Origin: an uncultured Eubacteriales bacterium
GTDB lineage: Bacteria > Bacillota > Clostridia > Oscillospirales > Acutalibacteraceae
Reading direction: 5' to 3'
NCBI GenBank assembly: GCA_934446475.1
Contig: CAKSEH010000003.1
Location: 1-64,000, forward strand
Length of the DNA stretch: 64,000 bases
The notes beneath the pieces are model-generated. The model searched no databases, had not been told where the DNA came from, and was given only the letters and a program-made list of their open reading frames with translations. The translations under genes were made by a program, and so were the position numbers. This document shows positions 7,487 through 16,425 of this stretch, in pieces. Numbering within the stretch: position 1 is the first letter of the stretch; the number at the start of each line of letters is the position of its first letter.

Positions 7487-8148
7487 AATTTAAGTTCACC
7501 GTTTACAGCTGCAACATACCGCTTTGCAAGTTCGGTTATACCTTTAAAATCTCCGTTTTCTATAAGCTTTTTATCAACTATATTTGCACCTATTCCGAAA
7601 CCGCAGACGCCTGCCTTGAGGTATTCATTCATATTGTCAAGATTGACTCCGCCTACGGCAAGCAATTTTATATGTGACAAAGGTGCCTTTATTGCTTTAA
7701 TATATTCGGGTCCTAAATTAACTGCGGGGAAGACCTTTACAAAGTCCGCTCCGAGACGGTGAGCCGCCTGAATTTCGCTCGGCGACAAAGCCCCCGGCAT
7801 AGAAACAAGGCCCAAATCGACGGTTTTTCTTATAACATCCGAAAATGTATCGGGTGAGATTATAAATTCTCCGCCGGCAGCTTTTGTGAGATTTACCTGT
7901 TCGGCGGTTATGACCGTTCCCGCACCTATGTGCATATCGCCCGCAAAATGAGCGGCAAGCCGTTTTATATTCTGCGCCGTTTCTTCGTCCTTAACTGCGC
8001 CGTTTGCGCTGTAGGTATATTCAAGCAATCTGATTCCGCCGTTATGCATTGCCTCGGAAAGTCTCATAAGATCATCGCCGCAAACGCCTCTTACTATAAC
8101 AACGAGCTTTTCTTTCATTACGGAATTTATAATATCCTCCCTTATCAT
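7483..8148 (-). CDS. dgoA: 2-dehydro-3-deoxy-6-phosphogalactonate/gluconate aldolase
   Basis: This 221-residue class I aldolase of the KDPG/KDPGal family cleaves the 6-phosphorylated keto-deoxy acid to pyruvate and glyceraldehyde 3-phosphate. The segments GAGTVITAEQV, FIISPDTF and FVKVFPAVNLGPEYI are present; the lysine of the KVFPA block is the Schiff-base residue. The partner kinase dgoK overlaps by four bases, which favours the galactonate (KDPGal) assignment over Eda, but the fold does not separate the two epimers. It starts 12 bases after the sufB stop with a GGGAG ribosome site, so it is co-transcribed with the Suf genes. Confidence 0.88.
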   Translation of the reverse strand: MIREDIINSVMKEKLVVIVRGVCGDDLMRLSEAMHNGGIRLLEYTYSANGAVKDEETAQNIKRLAAHFAGDMHIGAGTVITAEQVNLTKAAGGEFIISPDTFSDVIRKTVDLGLVSMPGALSPSEIQAAHRLGADFVKVFPAVNLGPEYIKAIKAPLSHIKLLAVGGVNLDNMNEYLKAGVCGFGIGANIVDKKLIENGDFKGITELAKRYVAAVNGELKL

Positions 8149-8160
8149 AACCGTCTCCCT

Positions 8161-9078
8161 CTACTTTAAGAATCCGTTGACTATTTCGGCTTCGGCTTCC
8201 TGTTCGGTAAGGCCGAGCGTCATAAGCTTGATAAGCTGTTCACCGGCTATTTTTCCTATTGCGGCTTCGTGTATCAAAGAAGCGTCGATATCATTTGCGC
8301 TTATTTCGGGAATTGCCTTAACTTTGCCCGAATCCATAATTATGGCGTCACACTCGGTGTGACCGTTGCACAGATTATTGCCGTTTATATTGGATTTGAA
8401 TATCTGGCTTGAATTATCCTTTGCAACCGACCTTGACACAACATTTGCACTTGATTTTTTACCGTTTAAGTCGACTGTGAAATCAGTGGTAGCCTGCTGA
8501 GAACCGTGGGTCATAATCTTTTCGTGTATAACAAGGGTTGCGTTATCGCCCACAACAGCCTTTGTTATACGGTTAGTGGAGTCTATACCTTTTATCTGGC
8601 TCGTCTCCATTTCCATATATGAGTTTTCGGCAAGGTTTACTATAGTGGTCGGATTCATAACACGCTCACCCGTGCCTTCTCCCTCGCCGTAATGCCGTTC
8701 GATATATTTGACCTTTGCGTTTTTCCCGACGAAGAAAGTATGAATACCGTCGTGAGCGGAGAGCTTATCTCCGCAGTTATGAATTCCGCAGCCGGCAACT
8801 ATCGTAACATCCGAACCCTCGCCGATGATAAAATCATTGTAAACAAGGTCGCTCAGCCCCGTAGCGTCGATAATAACCGGGATGTGCACCGTTTCTCCCA
8901 CGGTTCCAGCACGGATTATTATATCTATTCCGGGTTTGTCCTCTTTTGTTTTTATATCGATATTCTCCGTGACTCTGCGGTCGGCAAGCGCACCGTTTGC
9001 ACGGATATTGTAAGCACCTTTGGGAGTACCCTCCATATCGGCTATTATTTTAAGAAGTTTTTTATCGGTATCGTTCAT
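8161..9078 (-). CDS. sufB: SufB/SufD-family Fe-S cluster scaffold, short (SmsB-like) form
   Basis: A 305-residue protein built almost entirely of the right-handed beta-helix core of SufB/SufD. Recognisable segments are GCGIHNCGDKLSAHDGIHTFFV, cut here as GCGIHNCG followed by HDGIHTFFVG, and the C-terminal DIDASLIHEAAIGKI block with the conserved His-Glu pair. Classical SufB has about 465 residues, so the N-terminal part is missing by design. Such short scaffold/ATPase pairs are known as the minimal SUF (SmsCB) system of archaea and anaerobic bacteria. It probably assembles Fe-S clusters on a B2C2 complex. It begins seven bases after sufC. No sufD, sufS or sufU is present; the sulfur donor must come from elsewhere. 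Confidence 0.88.
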   Translation of the reverse strand: MNDTDKKLLKIIADMEGTPKGAYNIRANGALADRRVTENIDIKTKEDKPGIDIIIRAGTVGETVHIPVIIDATGLSDLVYNDFIIGEGSDVTIVAGCGIHNCGDKLSAHDGIHTFFVGKNAKVKYIERHYGEGEGTGERVMNPTTIVNLAENSYMEMETSQIKGIDSTNRITKAVVGDNATLVIHEKIMTHGSQQATTDFTVDLNGKKSSANVVSRSVAKDNSSQIFKSNINGNNLCNGHTECDAIIMDSGKVKAIPEISANDIDASLIHEAAIGKIAGEQLIKLMTLGLTEQEAEAEIVNGFLK

Positions 9079-9085
9079 TTTCGCA

Positions 9086-9817
9086 TTAACCTTTCATATT
9101 ATCCGAAAGCACCTTGCAGGCTTCCGCCGTTGCTCCGAGCAGCTCGGGCAGAATATCGTTCTTTGCACCGTATGCCTTAAGCTCTCCTGCGGAGATGACC
9201 GCAACCTTATCGGCAATGTTAAGAATTCGCTCCTGATGCGATATTATTATTATTGCGCCGCCGTTTTTTTCGTGCATCTTTTCGAAAACATTTATCAGGT
9301 TGTTAAAGCTCCAAAGATCTATTCCCGCTTCGGGTTCGTCAAAAAGCGAAATCGAAGTTCCTCTTGCAAGAACCGTCGCTATCTCTATTCTTTTAAGCTC
9401 TCCGCCCGAAAGAGAAGCGTTGACTTCTCTTGATATATAGTCTCTTGCGCAAAGCCCCACCTGCGAAAGATAATCGCAAGCGTCCGAAACGCTTATATCT
9501 CTGCCGGCGGCAAGCCTTATAAGGTCGTTTACCGTTATTCCCTTAAACCTTACAGGCTGCTGAAAAGCAAAGCTGATACCTTTTTTTGCCCTTTCGGTTA
9601 CGGAAAGAGCGGTTATATCCTCGCCGTCAAGCAAAATCCGACCCGACGAAGGCTTTAGAATGCCGCTTATTATCTTCGCAAGGGTCGATTTGCCGCCGCC
9701 GTTCGGACCTGTTACGGCAACAAATCCGCCGTCTATCTTTATTGATATATTTTTAAGAATTTCCTTTTCTCCCGTTTCGCCCGAGGCTTTATAGGAAATA
9801 TTTTCAAGTTCTAACAT
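9086..9817 (-). CDS. sufC: SufC-type ATPase of the minimal Fe-S assembly system
   Basis: The 243-residue ABC ATPase has Walker A GPNGGGKST (residues about 37-45), signature SLSGGELKRIEIA, Walker B SLFDEPEAGID and the switch histidine in IIISHQ. SufC binds the SufB/SufD scaffold and couples ATP hydrolysis to cluster assembly; it is cytoplasmic and not a transporter. The GIDLWSF stretch after Walker B is typical of SufC. It is the first gene of the leftward operon, read from the promoter at 9882-9854, with GGAGG ahead of the ATG at 9817. polA lies divergently 182 bases away. Confidence 0.93.
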   Translation of the reverse strand: MLELENISYKASGETGEKEILKNISIKIDGGFVAVTGPNGGGKSTLAKIISGILKPSSGRILLDGEDITALSVTERAKKGISFAFQQPVRFKGITVNDLIRLAAGRDISVSDACDYLSQVGLCARDYISREVNASLSGGELKRIEIATVLARGTSISLFDEPEAGIDLWSFNNLINVFEKMHEKNGGAIIIISHQERILNIADKVAVISAGELKAYGAKNDILPELLGATAEACKVLSDNMKG

Positions 9818-9853
9818 TTGTTTCCTCCGAAATTCGATGACATATCATTCTAT

Positions 9854-9882
9854 ATTATACCTTTTTAAGACCGAAAAAGCAA
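9854..9882 (-). promoter_or_regulatory. Promoter of the sufC-rfbC operon
   Basis: On the minus strand TTGCTT (9882-9877), a 17-base spacer and a perfect TATAAT (9859-9854) precede sufC by about 36 bases. No IscR-like operator is recognised. Confidence 0.65.
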
Positions 9883-9938
9883 CAATTATATATAATTTTG
9901 TGATTTTTGAAAAAAATGCAACTTTTTAAAATTATATA

Positions 9939-9967
9939 GTGACAAAGGAAGGAAAAAATGTTATTAT
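9939..9967 (+). promoter_or_regulatory. Promoter of polA and following genes
   Basis: GTGACA (9939-9944), a 17-base spacer and TATTAT (9962-9967) lie about 32 bases before the TTG start of polA. Confidence 0.55.
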
Positions 9968-9999
9968 ATAAGTAATTATATTTACGGGGAAGTGACGGC

Positions 10000-12531
10000 T
10001 TGAAGCTGCTTGCTATTGACGGTAACAGTATCATAAACAGAGCGTTTTACGGGATAAAACTGCTTTCTACCAAAGAAGGCAGATATACAAACGCCGTTTA
10101 CGGTTTTATAAATATTTTAAACAAGCTTCTTGAATCCGAGCATCCGGACGGCGTTGCGGTTGCTTTTGACCTTAAGAAGCCGACTTTTCGCCATATAAAG
10201 TATGAAGCCTATAAAGCGGGCAGGCACGCTATGCCCGAAGAACTTGTCGAACAGTTTCCGGTTTTAAAGCAGTGGCTTTCTCTTGCGGGATATCACTGCG
10301 TTGAGTGTGAAGGCTTTGAGGCGGACGATATTTTGGGAACCCTCTCATACGCCTGCGAAAACAGCGGCAACGAGTGTGTTATTGCAACGGGAGACAGGGA
10401 TTCTCTTCAGCTTATATCGAATTCAACAAGAGTCCTGCTTGCCGCAACGAGGGCGGGAAAGCCGGAAATCGTAAATTACGACAAGGCGGCGCTTTTTGAG
10501 AAATACGGTCTTGCACCCGAACAAATGATAGAACTTAAAGCCCTTATGGGAGATTCTTCGGATAATATACCGGGTGTTGCCGGCGTCGGAGAAAAAACCG
10601 CCCTTGACCTTATAAAGCGTTTTGATAATATCGATAATATTTACGAAAATATTGACTCTATAGACGTAAAAGAAGGTGTTCGGGCAAAGCTTAAGTCGGG
10701 AAAAGAAAACGCATACCTGAGCAGATTTATAGGAACCATTGTTAAGGATGTTCCCATCGATACAAATCCCGAAAGCTATATTGTTTCAAAGCCCGACAGA
10801 CAGGCTCTTTCAAGGCTTATGACCGAACTTGAATTTTATAAGCTTATGGATAAAATGGGGCTTACCCCCTCTGTAAAGGCAGAAACCGAAACAAAGAAAA
10901 CGGTAAAAAAGTCGCTTTCGGTTTGTGATTTTAAAGAAGTGAGTTTAAGCGCATGCGCAGATGTCTTTTCGGTAAACGGTGAGTTTGCCTGCGTTTGTAA
11001 GGATAAAATCTTTTCGTTAACGAGAGCCGAGGCGGAAGAAATTCTCATAAACGGCAGTATTGAAAAAAGGGTATATGACCTTAAAAATCTGAAAAAAGAT
11101 TTTCCCGAGGCTGTCCTTGTAAAATTTGACGCTATGCTCGCAGGATACATTCTGAACCCCTCTTCAAAGGACTACTCGCTTAAGAGACTTTGTGCGGAAT
11201 ACTCCTGCGATACGCCCGAAATAATCGGAGAAGCAAGCGAAGTTATAACCGAAACGGCTTTATTCTCTTCCGTCTGCGACCGTCTTGAGGAAAATCTTGT
11301 AAAAACAAAACAGGATAAACTGTTTTATGATATCGAGGTGCCGCTTGCCGAGGTTTTGTCAGATATGGAGAGCGTCGGCTTTTTGGTGGATACACAAGGG
11401 CTTTGCGAAGAGGGCAGGCAGCTCAGCGAGAGAATAGACGGATATAAAAACGAGATATACGGTATGGCAGGAGAAGAATTCAACATAAATTCTCCCAAAC
11501 AACTCGGAGAAATTCTCTTTGAGAAACTCAAAATCCCGGCAAAGAAAAAAACCAAAAGCGGTTACAGCACAAGCGTTGAAGTGCTTGAAAGCTTAAGATA
11601 TGAATATCCTATAGTTGACAGCGTGCTTAAATACCGTCAGCTTGCAAAGCTTAAATCGACCTATTGTGACGGACTTGCAGCCGCCGTGTCGGACGACGGA
11701 AGAATACATTCAACATTTAACCAGACCGAGGCGAGAACGGGCAGAATAAGCTCTCTTGAACCTAATCTTCAAAATATTCCCGTAAGAACAGCCGAGGGCA
11801 GAAAGCTCCGTGAATTTTTTATTGCGAGAGACGGTTTTGTCCTTTGCGATGCGGATTATTCTCAAATCGAACTCAGAGTCCTCGCAAGCATTGCGGACGA
11901 TGAGGTTATGATAAAAGCGTTTAACGACGGTAAGGATATCCACACGATAACCGCAAGCGAGGTATTCGATATTCCGCCCGATATGGTGCTCCCGGTTATG
12001 CGAAGCCGTGCCAAAGCGGTTAATTTCGGAATAGTCTACGGTATAGGCGCATTTTCCCTTTCAAAGGATATCGGCGTTTCGAGAGCCGAGGCGGACAGGT
12101 ATATAAAAGGCTATCTTTCAACCTATCCGGGCGTCAGCCGATATATGGATGAGGTTATAAAAAAAGCCAAGGCGGACGGATTTGTAACAACGCTTTTCGG
12201 CAGACGGAGGTATCTTCCCGAGCTGTCGTCGTCCAACGGTATGATGAGAGCGTTCGGGGAAAGGGTCGCAAGGAACGCCCCCATTCAGGGAACGGCGGCG
12301 GATATTATAAAACTTGCGATGATAAATGTAAGCCGCAGGCTGAAAGAAGAACTGCCGGAGGCGAGGCTTATTCTTCAGGTGCACGACGAACTTATTGTAG
12401 AGTCACCCGAAAAAGACGCCGCCGGAGCTTGTGAAATACTCCGCAGCGAAATGGAAAATGCGGTAAATCTTAAGGTTAAGCTGTGCGCCGATGTTCATAC
12501 GGGTAAAAATTGGTTAGAGGCGAAAGGCTGA
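10000..12531 (+). CDS. polA: DNA polymerase I
   Basis: An 843-residue family A polymerase. Residues about 1-290 form the 5'-3' exonuclease (LLAIDGNSIINRAFYG, GFEADDILGTL, ATGDRDSLQL, GDSSDNIPGVAGVGEKTA). The middle domain, about 300-450, keeps the fold but the acidic DEDD residues of a 3'-5' proofreading exonuclease are not recognisable, so proofreading is probably absent, as in many Bacillota. The polymerase domain has motif A DADYSQIELRVLA, motif B RSRAKAVNFGIVYG and motif C QVHDELIVE. The start is a TTG at 10000 preceded by GGGGAAGTG; the nearer GTG at 9992 is out of frame. The stop overlaps the next ATG by one base. Confidence 0.97.
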   Translation: MKLLAIDGNSIINRAFYGIKLLSTKEGRYTNAVYGFINILNKLLESEHPDGVAVAFDLKKPTFRHIKYEAYKAGRHAMPEELVEQFPVLKQWLSLAGYHCVECEGFEADDILGTLSYACENSGNECVIATGDRDSLQLISNSTRVLLAATRAGKPEIVNYDKAALFEKYGLAPEQMIELKALMGDSSDNIPGVAGVGEKTALDLIKRFDNIDNIYENIDSIDVKEGVRAKLKSGKENAYLSRFIGTIVKDVPIDTNPESYIVSKPDRQALSRLMTELEFYKLMDKMGLTPSVKAETETKKTVKKSLSVCDFKEVSLSACADVFSVNGEFACVCKDKIFSLTRAEAEEILINGSIEKRVYDLKNLKKDFPEAVLVKFDAMLAGYILNPSSKDYSLKRLCAEYSCDTPEIIGEASEVITETALFSSVCDRLEENLVKTKQDKLFYDIEVPLAEVLSDMESVGFLVDTQGLCEEGRQLSERIDGYKNEIYGMAGEEFNINSPKQLGEILFEKLKIPAKKKTKSGYSTSVEVLESLRYEYPIVDSVLKYRQLAKLKSTYCDGLAAAVSDDGRIHSTFNQTEARTGRISSLEPNLQNIPVRTAEGRKLREFFIARDGFVLCDADYSQIELRVLASIADDEVMIKAFNDGKDIHTITASEVFDIPPDMVLPVMRSRAKAVNFGIVYGIGAFSLSKDIGVSRAEADRYIKGYLSTYPGVSRYMDEVIKKAKADGFVTTLFGRRRYLPELSSSNGMMRAFGERVARNAPIQGTAADIIKLAMINVSRRLKEELPEARLILQVHDELIVESPEKDAAGACEILRSEMENAVNLKVKLCADVHTGKNWLEAKG

Positions 12532-13376
12532 TGAAAATAGTTTTTGTCTGTACAGGCAATACCTGTAGGAGTCCTCTTGCCGAGGGGTATCTTAATTCTC
12601 TGAAAATACCCGGCGTTTTTGCGATCAGCAGGGGTCTGTGCGCAGAAGGCGGAAGAGTGAGCGAAAATTCGGTTGTTGCCGCAAAAAAGCTCGGATTTGA
12701 TATATCCGGGCACATTTCAACGCAGTTTGATGCCGAGGCGGTGTCGGCAGACAGAATAATCTGTATGTCGGATTCTCATAAAAACGCCCTTATAAGCGCA
12801 GGTATAGATCCGAATAAAATCAGCGTTTTAGGTTCGGGTATATCTGACCCTTACGGTCAGAACGAAAAAGTATATCTTAACTGCGCATATGAGATAGCGG
12901 ACGCCGTTGACCGTATTGTTTTTAACGGTTTGCCGAACGGGATTTGCGTAAGAAGAGCGGACCGAAACGATATCGGGGATATTTCAAAGCTTGAAAGGGA
13001 CTGTTTTTTTGAGCCGTGGAGCGAAAATGCCATAAAGGAGTCCTTAGAAGCGAAAACGGCGTTTTTCGTTGCCGTTAAGGACGGTAAGATAATAGGATAT
13101 ATCGGAATAAATGCCGTATGCAAAGAGGGATATATAACAAATATAGCGGTTTACGAAAATGAGAGGGGCAAGGGAATCGGCACTCTTCTTATGGACCGTG
13201 TGTTTTCTTTTGCAAGAAAAGAATCGCTTGAATTTGTTTCGCTCGAGGTTAGAAAATCAAATGCCGCAGCTATAGCCCTTTATAAAAAACTCGGGCTTAA
13301 GGAAGAAGGACTCAGAAAAAGATTCTACTCAAATCCCACGGAAGATGCTATAATAATGACAAGAAGGTTTATTTGA
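12531..13376 (+). CDS. Fusion of protein-arginine-phosphatase-like LMW phosphatase and RimI-type N-acetyltransferase
   Basis: A 281-residue two-domain protein. Residues 1-135 are a low-molecular-weight phosphatase with the active-site loop CTGNTCRS (Cys7, Thr11, Arg13) and the acid Asp106 in SDPYGQ. Thr in the loop, rather than the hydrophobic residue of tyrosine phosphatases, is the known mark of arginine phosphatases such as YwlE. Residues about 138-281 are a GNAT acetyltransferase resembling RimI, with the acetyl-CoA loop ERGKGIGTLLM and the SLEVRKSNAAAIALYKKLG block. RimI acetylates the N-terminal Ala of ribosomal protein S18 and often sits beside tsaD, which follows here after four bases. 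The ATG at 12531 overlaps the polA stop. The two halves are in one uninterrupted frame. Confidence 0.88.
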   Translation: MKIVFVCTGNTCRSPLAEGYLNSLKIPGVFAISRGLCAEGGRVSENSVVAAKKLGFDISGHISTQFDAEAVSADRIICMSDSHKNALISAGIDPNKISVLGSGISDPYGQNEKVYLNCAYEIADAVDRIVFNGLPNGICVRRADRNDIGDISKLERDCFFEPWSENAIKESLEAKTAFFVAVKDGKIIGYIGINAVCKEGYITNIAVYENERGKGIGTLLMDRVFSFARKESLEFVSLEVRKSNAAAIALYKKLGLKEEGLRKRFYSNPTEDAIIMTRRFI

Positions 13377-13380
13377 TTTT

Positions 13381-14406
13381 ATGCTGATACTTGCTATTGA
13401 ATCATCGTGCGATGAAACCGCTGCCGCCGTAACGAGGGGCAGAGAGGTTTTATCGAATATAGTAGCTACGCAGATAGCGGAGCACAAGATTTACGGAGGA
13501 GTCGTTCCGGAAATTGCGTCAAGGAGACACACCGAGGCTGTAAGCGCAGTGTGCGACAAGGCGGTAAGGGACGCAGGTATAAGTTATGACGAGCTTGACG
13601 CCGTCGCCGTTACATTTGCTCCGGGGCTTATCGGTGCGCTTCTCGTGGGAGTTAATTTTGCAAAAGCTCTTGCTATGTCACTTGATATACCTCTCATTCC
13701 GGTTCATCATCTGCGTTCGCATATAGCCGCAAATTACATAACAAACCCCGAACTTAAGCCGCCGTTTTTATGTCTTACCGTATCTGGAGGCAACACGATA
13801 ATCACAGAGGTTAGGGATTATACCGTTTTCAATCCCGTCGGCGCTACTATCGACGATGCCGCAGGCGAATGTTTCGATAAGGCGGCGAGAACATTGGGTC
13901 TTTCTTATCCCGGCGGTGTAAATCTTGATAAAACAGCGTCGCAGGCGGACGATAAGAAATATCCGCTGCCGTATCCGCACGCAGGAAACCGGGAATTTGA
14001 TTTCAGCTTTTCGGGGCTGAAAACGGCGGTTATCAACACTGTTCATAACGCCGCTCAAAAGGGCGAACCGATAGATGTGCCCGTGCTTGCGGCAACGCTC
14101 AGAAAAAAAGTATGCGATATACTTACCGATAAAACATTTAAAGCCGCAGAAAAGCTTTCATATAAAACAATTGCGCTTGCAGGCGGTGTTTCGGCAAACA
14201 GCGAGCTGAGAGCCCGTATGGAAGAGGAGTGTCTGAAAAGGGGATTTGCTTTCTCAAGACCCGAACTTTGCTATTGCGGCGATAATGCGGCTATGGTAGG
14301 CGTGCAGGCGTTTTATGAGTACCAAAGCGGAAATACTGCCGATGAAACGCTCAACGCCTTTGCAACACTGCCGATAAACTATAACAGGGAGGAAGTATAT
14401 GAATAA
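13381..14406 (+). CDS. tsaD: tRNA N6-adenosine threonylcarbamoyltransferase
   Basis: This 341-residue Kae1/TsaD enzyme transfers the threonylcarbamoyl group to A37 of ANN-decoding tRNAs (t6A). The N-terminal AIESSCDETAAAV, the metal ligands in HHLRSHIAANY, GGNTIITEV, DDAAGECFDKAARTLGL and the C-terminal LCYCGDNAAMVG are all typical. Partners TsaB and TsaE are not encoded nearby; an acetyltransferase of RimI type fused to the preceding phosphatase is. The ribosome site is weak (AAGAAGG about 12 bases upstream), so translation may be coupled to the previous gene. It overlaps the following lipid kinase by eight bases. Confidence 0.96.
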   Translation: MLILAIESSCDETAAAVTRGREVLSNIVATQIAEHKIYGGVVPEIASRRHTEAVSAVCDKAVRDAGISYDELDAVAVTFAPGLIGALLVGVNFAKALAMSLDIPLIPVHHLRSHIAANYITNPELKPPFLCLTVSGGNTIITEVRDYTVFNPVGATIDDAAGECFDKAARTLGLSYPGGVNLDKTASQADDKKYPLPYPHAGNREFDFSFSGLKTAVINTVHNAAQKGEPIDVPVLAATLRKKVCDILTDKTFKAAEKLSYKTIALAGGVSANSELRARMEEECLKRGFAFSRPELCYCGDNAAMVGVQAFYEYQSGNTADETLNAFATLPINYNREEVYE

Positions 14407-15328
14407 CAAGAATCTGCTTTTGATAGTAAACCCAAAGTCCGGAAAAGCGAAGATGAAGAATGAGCTTCTCGGGGTCGTAGGGACATTTTGCGAAGCCGGA
14501 TACTGTGTTTGCACATATACAACTGCCGCCCGATGCGACGCTACGGACAGAATACTTAAAATAGATAAGGATAACAAACCCGACCTGATAGTCGTATGCG
14601 GCGGAGACGGAACTCTTAATGAGGTCATAACAGGGCTTATGAAAGCAGGCCTTGATATTCCGATAGGTTATATACCTTCGGGAACATTAAACGAATGGTC
14701 ATCCGGCCTCGGCATTTCAAGGAACATACAAAAGGCGGCGAAGGATATTGTTTCGGGCCGTGAAATAAAGCTTGATATCGGCAGGTTTTCGGATAAGTAT
14801 TTTTCGTACACCGCTTCCTTCGGAGCTTTTACCGACGCTTCCTATTCGGCGCCTCAGGAGGTTAAAAATATTTTGGGTCAGGCGGCTTATTTCTTTCAGG
14901 GAATAAAGAGTCTCGGAAATATCAAGCCCATTCATCTGAAAATTTCCTGCGAGGAAAAGGAGCTTGACGGCGAATACCTTTTCGGAGCGGTTTCAAATTC
15001 AATGTCGGTAGGAGGAATAGTTAAATTTTCGGATACCGTGGTTAAGCTTAACGACGGTGAGTTTGAAGTTGTGCTTATTAAGAAACCCGATAATATACTA
15101 AAGCTGCAGCCCGTGATAGACGGTATTTTAAAACGTGATCTAAACCGTGAGGGAATTGAATTTTTCCACACAAAACGGCTTACGGTAACCGAGTCGGAAA
15201 ACGTTTCCTGGACGCTTGACGGCGAATATGCGCCGGGAGCACAAACTATTGAAATCGAAAATATGAACCTTGCGATCCGGCTTATCGTGCCGGGCAGTGC
15301 GGGCGAACTTAAAAACATCAAGGAGTAA
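14399..15328 (+). CDS. Diacylglycerol-kinase-type lipid kinase (YegS/BmrU family)
   Basis: A 309-residue protein with the DAGK catalytic domain: LLIVNPKSGKAK at the N-terminus, VVCGGDGTLNEVITGLM with the GGDGT nucleotide loop, and IPIGYIPSGTLNEW. The C-terminal half carries the second beta-sandwich domain ending with WTLDGEYAPG. Family members phosphorylate diacylglycerol or related lipids at the membrane surface. The exact lipid is not predictable. GGGAGG precedes the ATG, which lies inside the end of tsaD. mreB follows after six bases, so the gene joins the cell-shape cluster and may recycle diacylglycerol released during envelope polymer synthesis. Confidence 0.87.
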   Translation: MNNKNLLLIVNPKSGKAKMKNELLGVVGTFCEAGYCVCTYTTAARCDATDRILKIDKDNKPDLIVVCGGDGTLNEVITGLMKAGLDIPIGYIPSGTLNEWSSGLGISRNIQKAAKDIVSGREIKLDIGRFSDKYFSYTASFGAFTDASYSAPQEVKNILGQAAYFFQGIKSLGNIKPIHLKISCEEKELDGEYLFGAVSNSMSVGGIVKFSDTVVKLNDGEFEVVLIKKPDNILKLQPVIDGILKRDLNREGIEFFHTKRLTVTESENVSWTLDGEYAPGAQTIEIENMNLAIRLIVPGSAGELKNIKE

Positions 15329-15334
15329 CGGATT

Positions 15335-16354
15335 ATGTTTACAAGAGATATAGGCGTGGACCTCGGAACGGCAAACACCTTAGTTTGCGTTAAAGGCAAG
15401 GGCATAATAATGAGGGAGCCTTCGGTCGTCGCATACGATGTAAGAAACGACGCCGTGAGAGCCGTGGGAACAGAGGCTAAGGAAATGATAGGCAGAACAC
15501 CCGGATCGATAGTTGCCGTGCGTCCTTTGAAGGACGGTGTTATTGCCGACTTCGATGTAACTGCCGCAATGCTAAAGAGATTTGTAAAAGAAGCCTTAAA
15601 AGGTTCGTTCTTTTCAAGAGTACGAATGGTAATATGTATACCGTCAGGCGTAACAGAGGTTGAGAGCCGTGCTGTTTACGACGCCGCAAAACAGGCGGGA
15701 GCTACCGATATCGATCTTGTCGAAGAACCTATGGCGGCGGCAGTCGGGGCAGGGCTTCCCGTATGGGATGCTACGGGGAATATGGTTGTTGATATAGGAG
15801 GCGGCACAAGTGAAGTTGCCGTTATCTCGCTCGGTGATATCGTTACCGCACAGTCGGTAAGAACTGCGGGCGACGATCTTGACGAGGCAATAATTTCATA
15901 TGTAAGAAAAAAACATAATCTTCTTATAGGAGAACGCACCGCAGAGCAGATTAAAATCGATATCGGCTCCGCAAAACCTTACGAGGGTGAAACCGTTATA
16001 GAAATAAAGGGCAGAAATCTTGTTGACGGTCTCCCGAAAAACATAATGATATCATCGGAGGAAGTAAGGAACGCAATGGCGGACACACTTTCTCAGATTA
16101 TAGACGTTATAAGGCTGACGCTTGAAAAAACACCGCCCGAACTTTCTGCGGATATTATAGATAAGGGCATAACGCTTACAGGCGGCGGAGCATTGCTCAG
16201 GGGACTTGCCGAGCTTATTGCAGAGGAAACGGGTATGCCGGTAAGTGTTGCCGCAAATCCGCTCGACTGCGTTGTTTTGGGAACCGCCAAGCGTCTTGAG
16301 GCGGACAGCGGATTTGAAAATTACGTGTTCCGCAGGGGAAAACGCTTCAGATAA
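15335..16354 (+). CDS. mreB: Rod-shape determining actin homologue MreB
   Basis: The 339-residue protein shows the actin-fold phosphate loops: [19 protein letters not shown] at the N-terminus, [38 protein letters not shown] in the middle (split here around the VDIGGGTSE loop), and [11 protein letters not shown] near the C-terminus. MreB forms membrane-bound filaments that guide lateral wall synthesis with MreC, MreD, RodA and PBP2, all but RodA being encoded downstream. The length is typical. AAGGAG precedes the ATG. A short repeat (copy B of family R) lies between this gene and mreC. Confidence 0.96.
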   Translation: MFTRDIGVDLGTANTLVCVKGKGIIMREPSVVAYDVRNDAVRAVGTEAKEMIGRTPGSIVAVRPLKDGVIADFDVTAAMLKRFVKEALKGSFFSRVRMVICIPSGVTEVESRAVYDAAKQAGATDIDLVEEPMAAAVGAGLPVWDATGNMVVDIGGGTSEVAVISLGDIVTAQSVRTAGDDLDEAIISYVRKKHNLLIGERTAEQIKIDIGSAKPYEGETVIEIKGRNLVDGLPKNIMISSEEVRNAMADTLSQIIDVIRLTLEKTPPELSADIIDKGITLTGGGALLRGLAELIAEETGMPVSVAANPLDCVVLGTAKRLEADSGFENYVFRRGKRFR

Positions 16355-16356
16355 AA

Positions 16357-16405
16357 AGGTGCCCGCCTTAAGAGGCGGAGGACATCTGCGTTAGGTTATA
16401 AAGGC
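16357..16405 (+). repeat. Palindromic repeat family R, copy B (3' part only)
   Basis: Only the second hairpin (CCGCCTTAAGAGGCGG) and the conserved tail GACATCTGCGTTAGGTTAT remain. It starts two bases after the mreB stop and ends about 20 bases before the mreC ATG, inside what should be one operon. Confidence 0.75.
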
Positions 16406-16425
16406 ATAAACAAAGGGAGGACATT

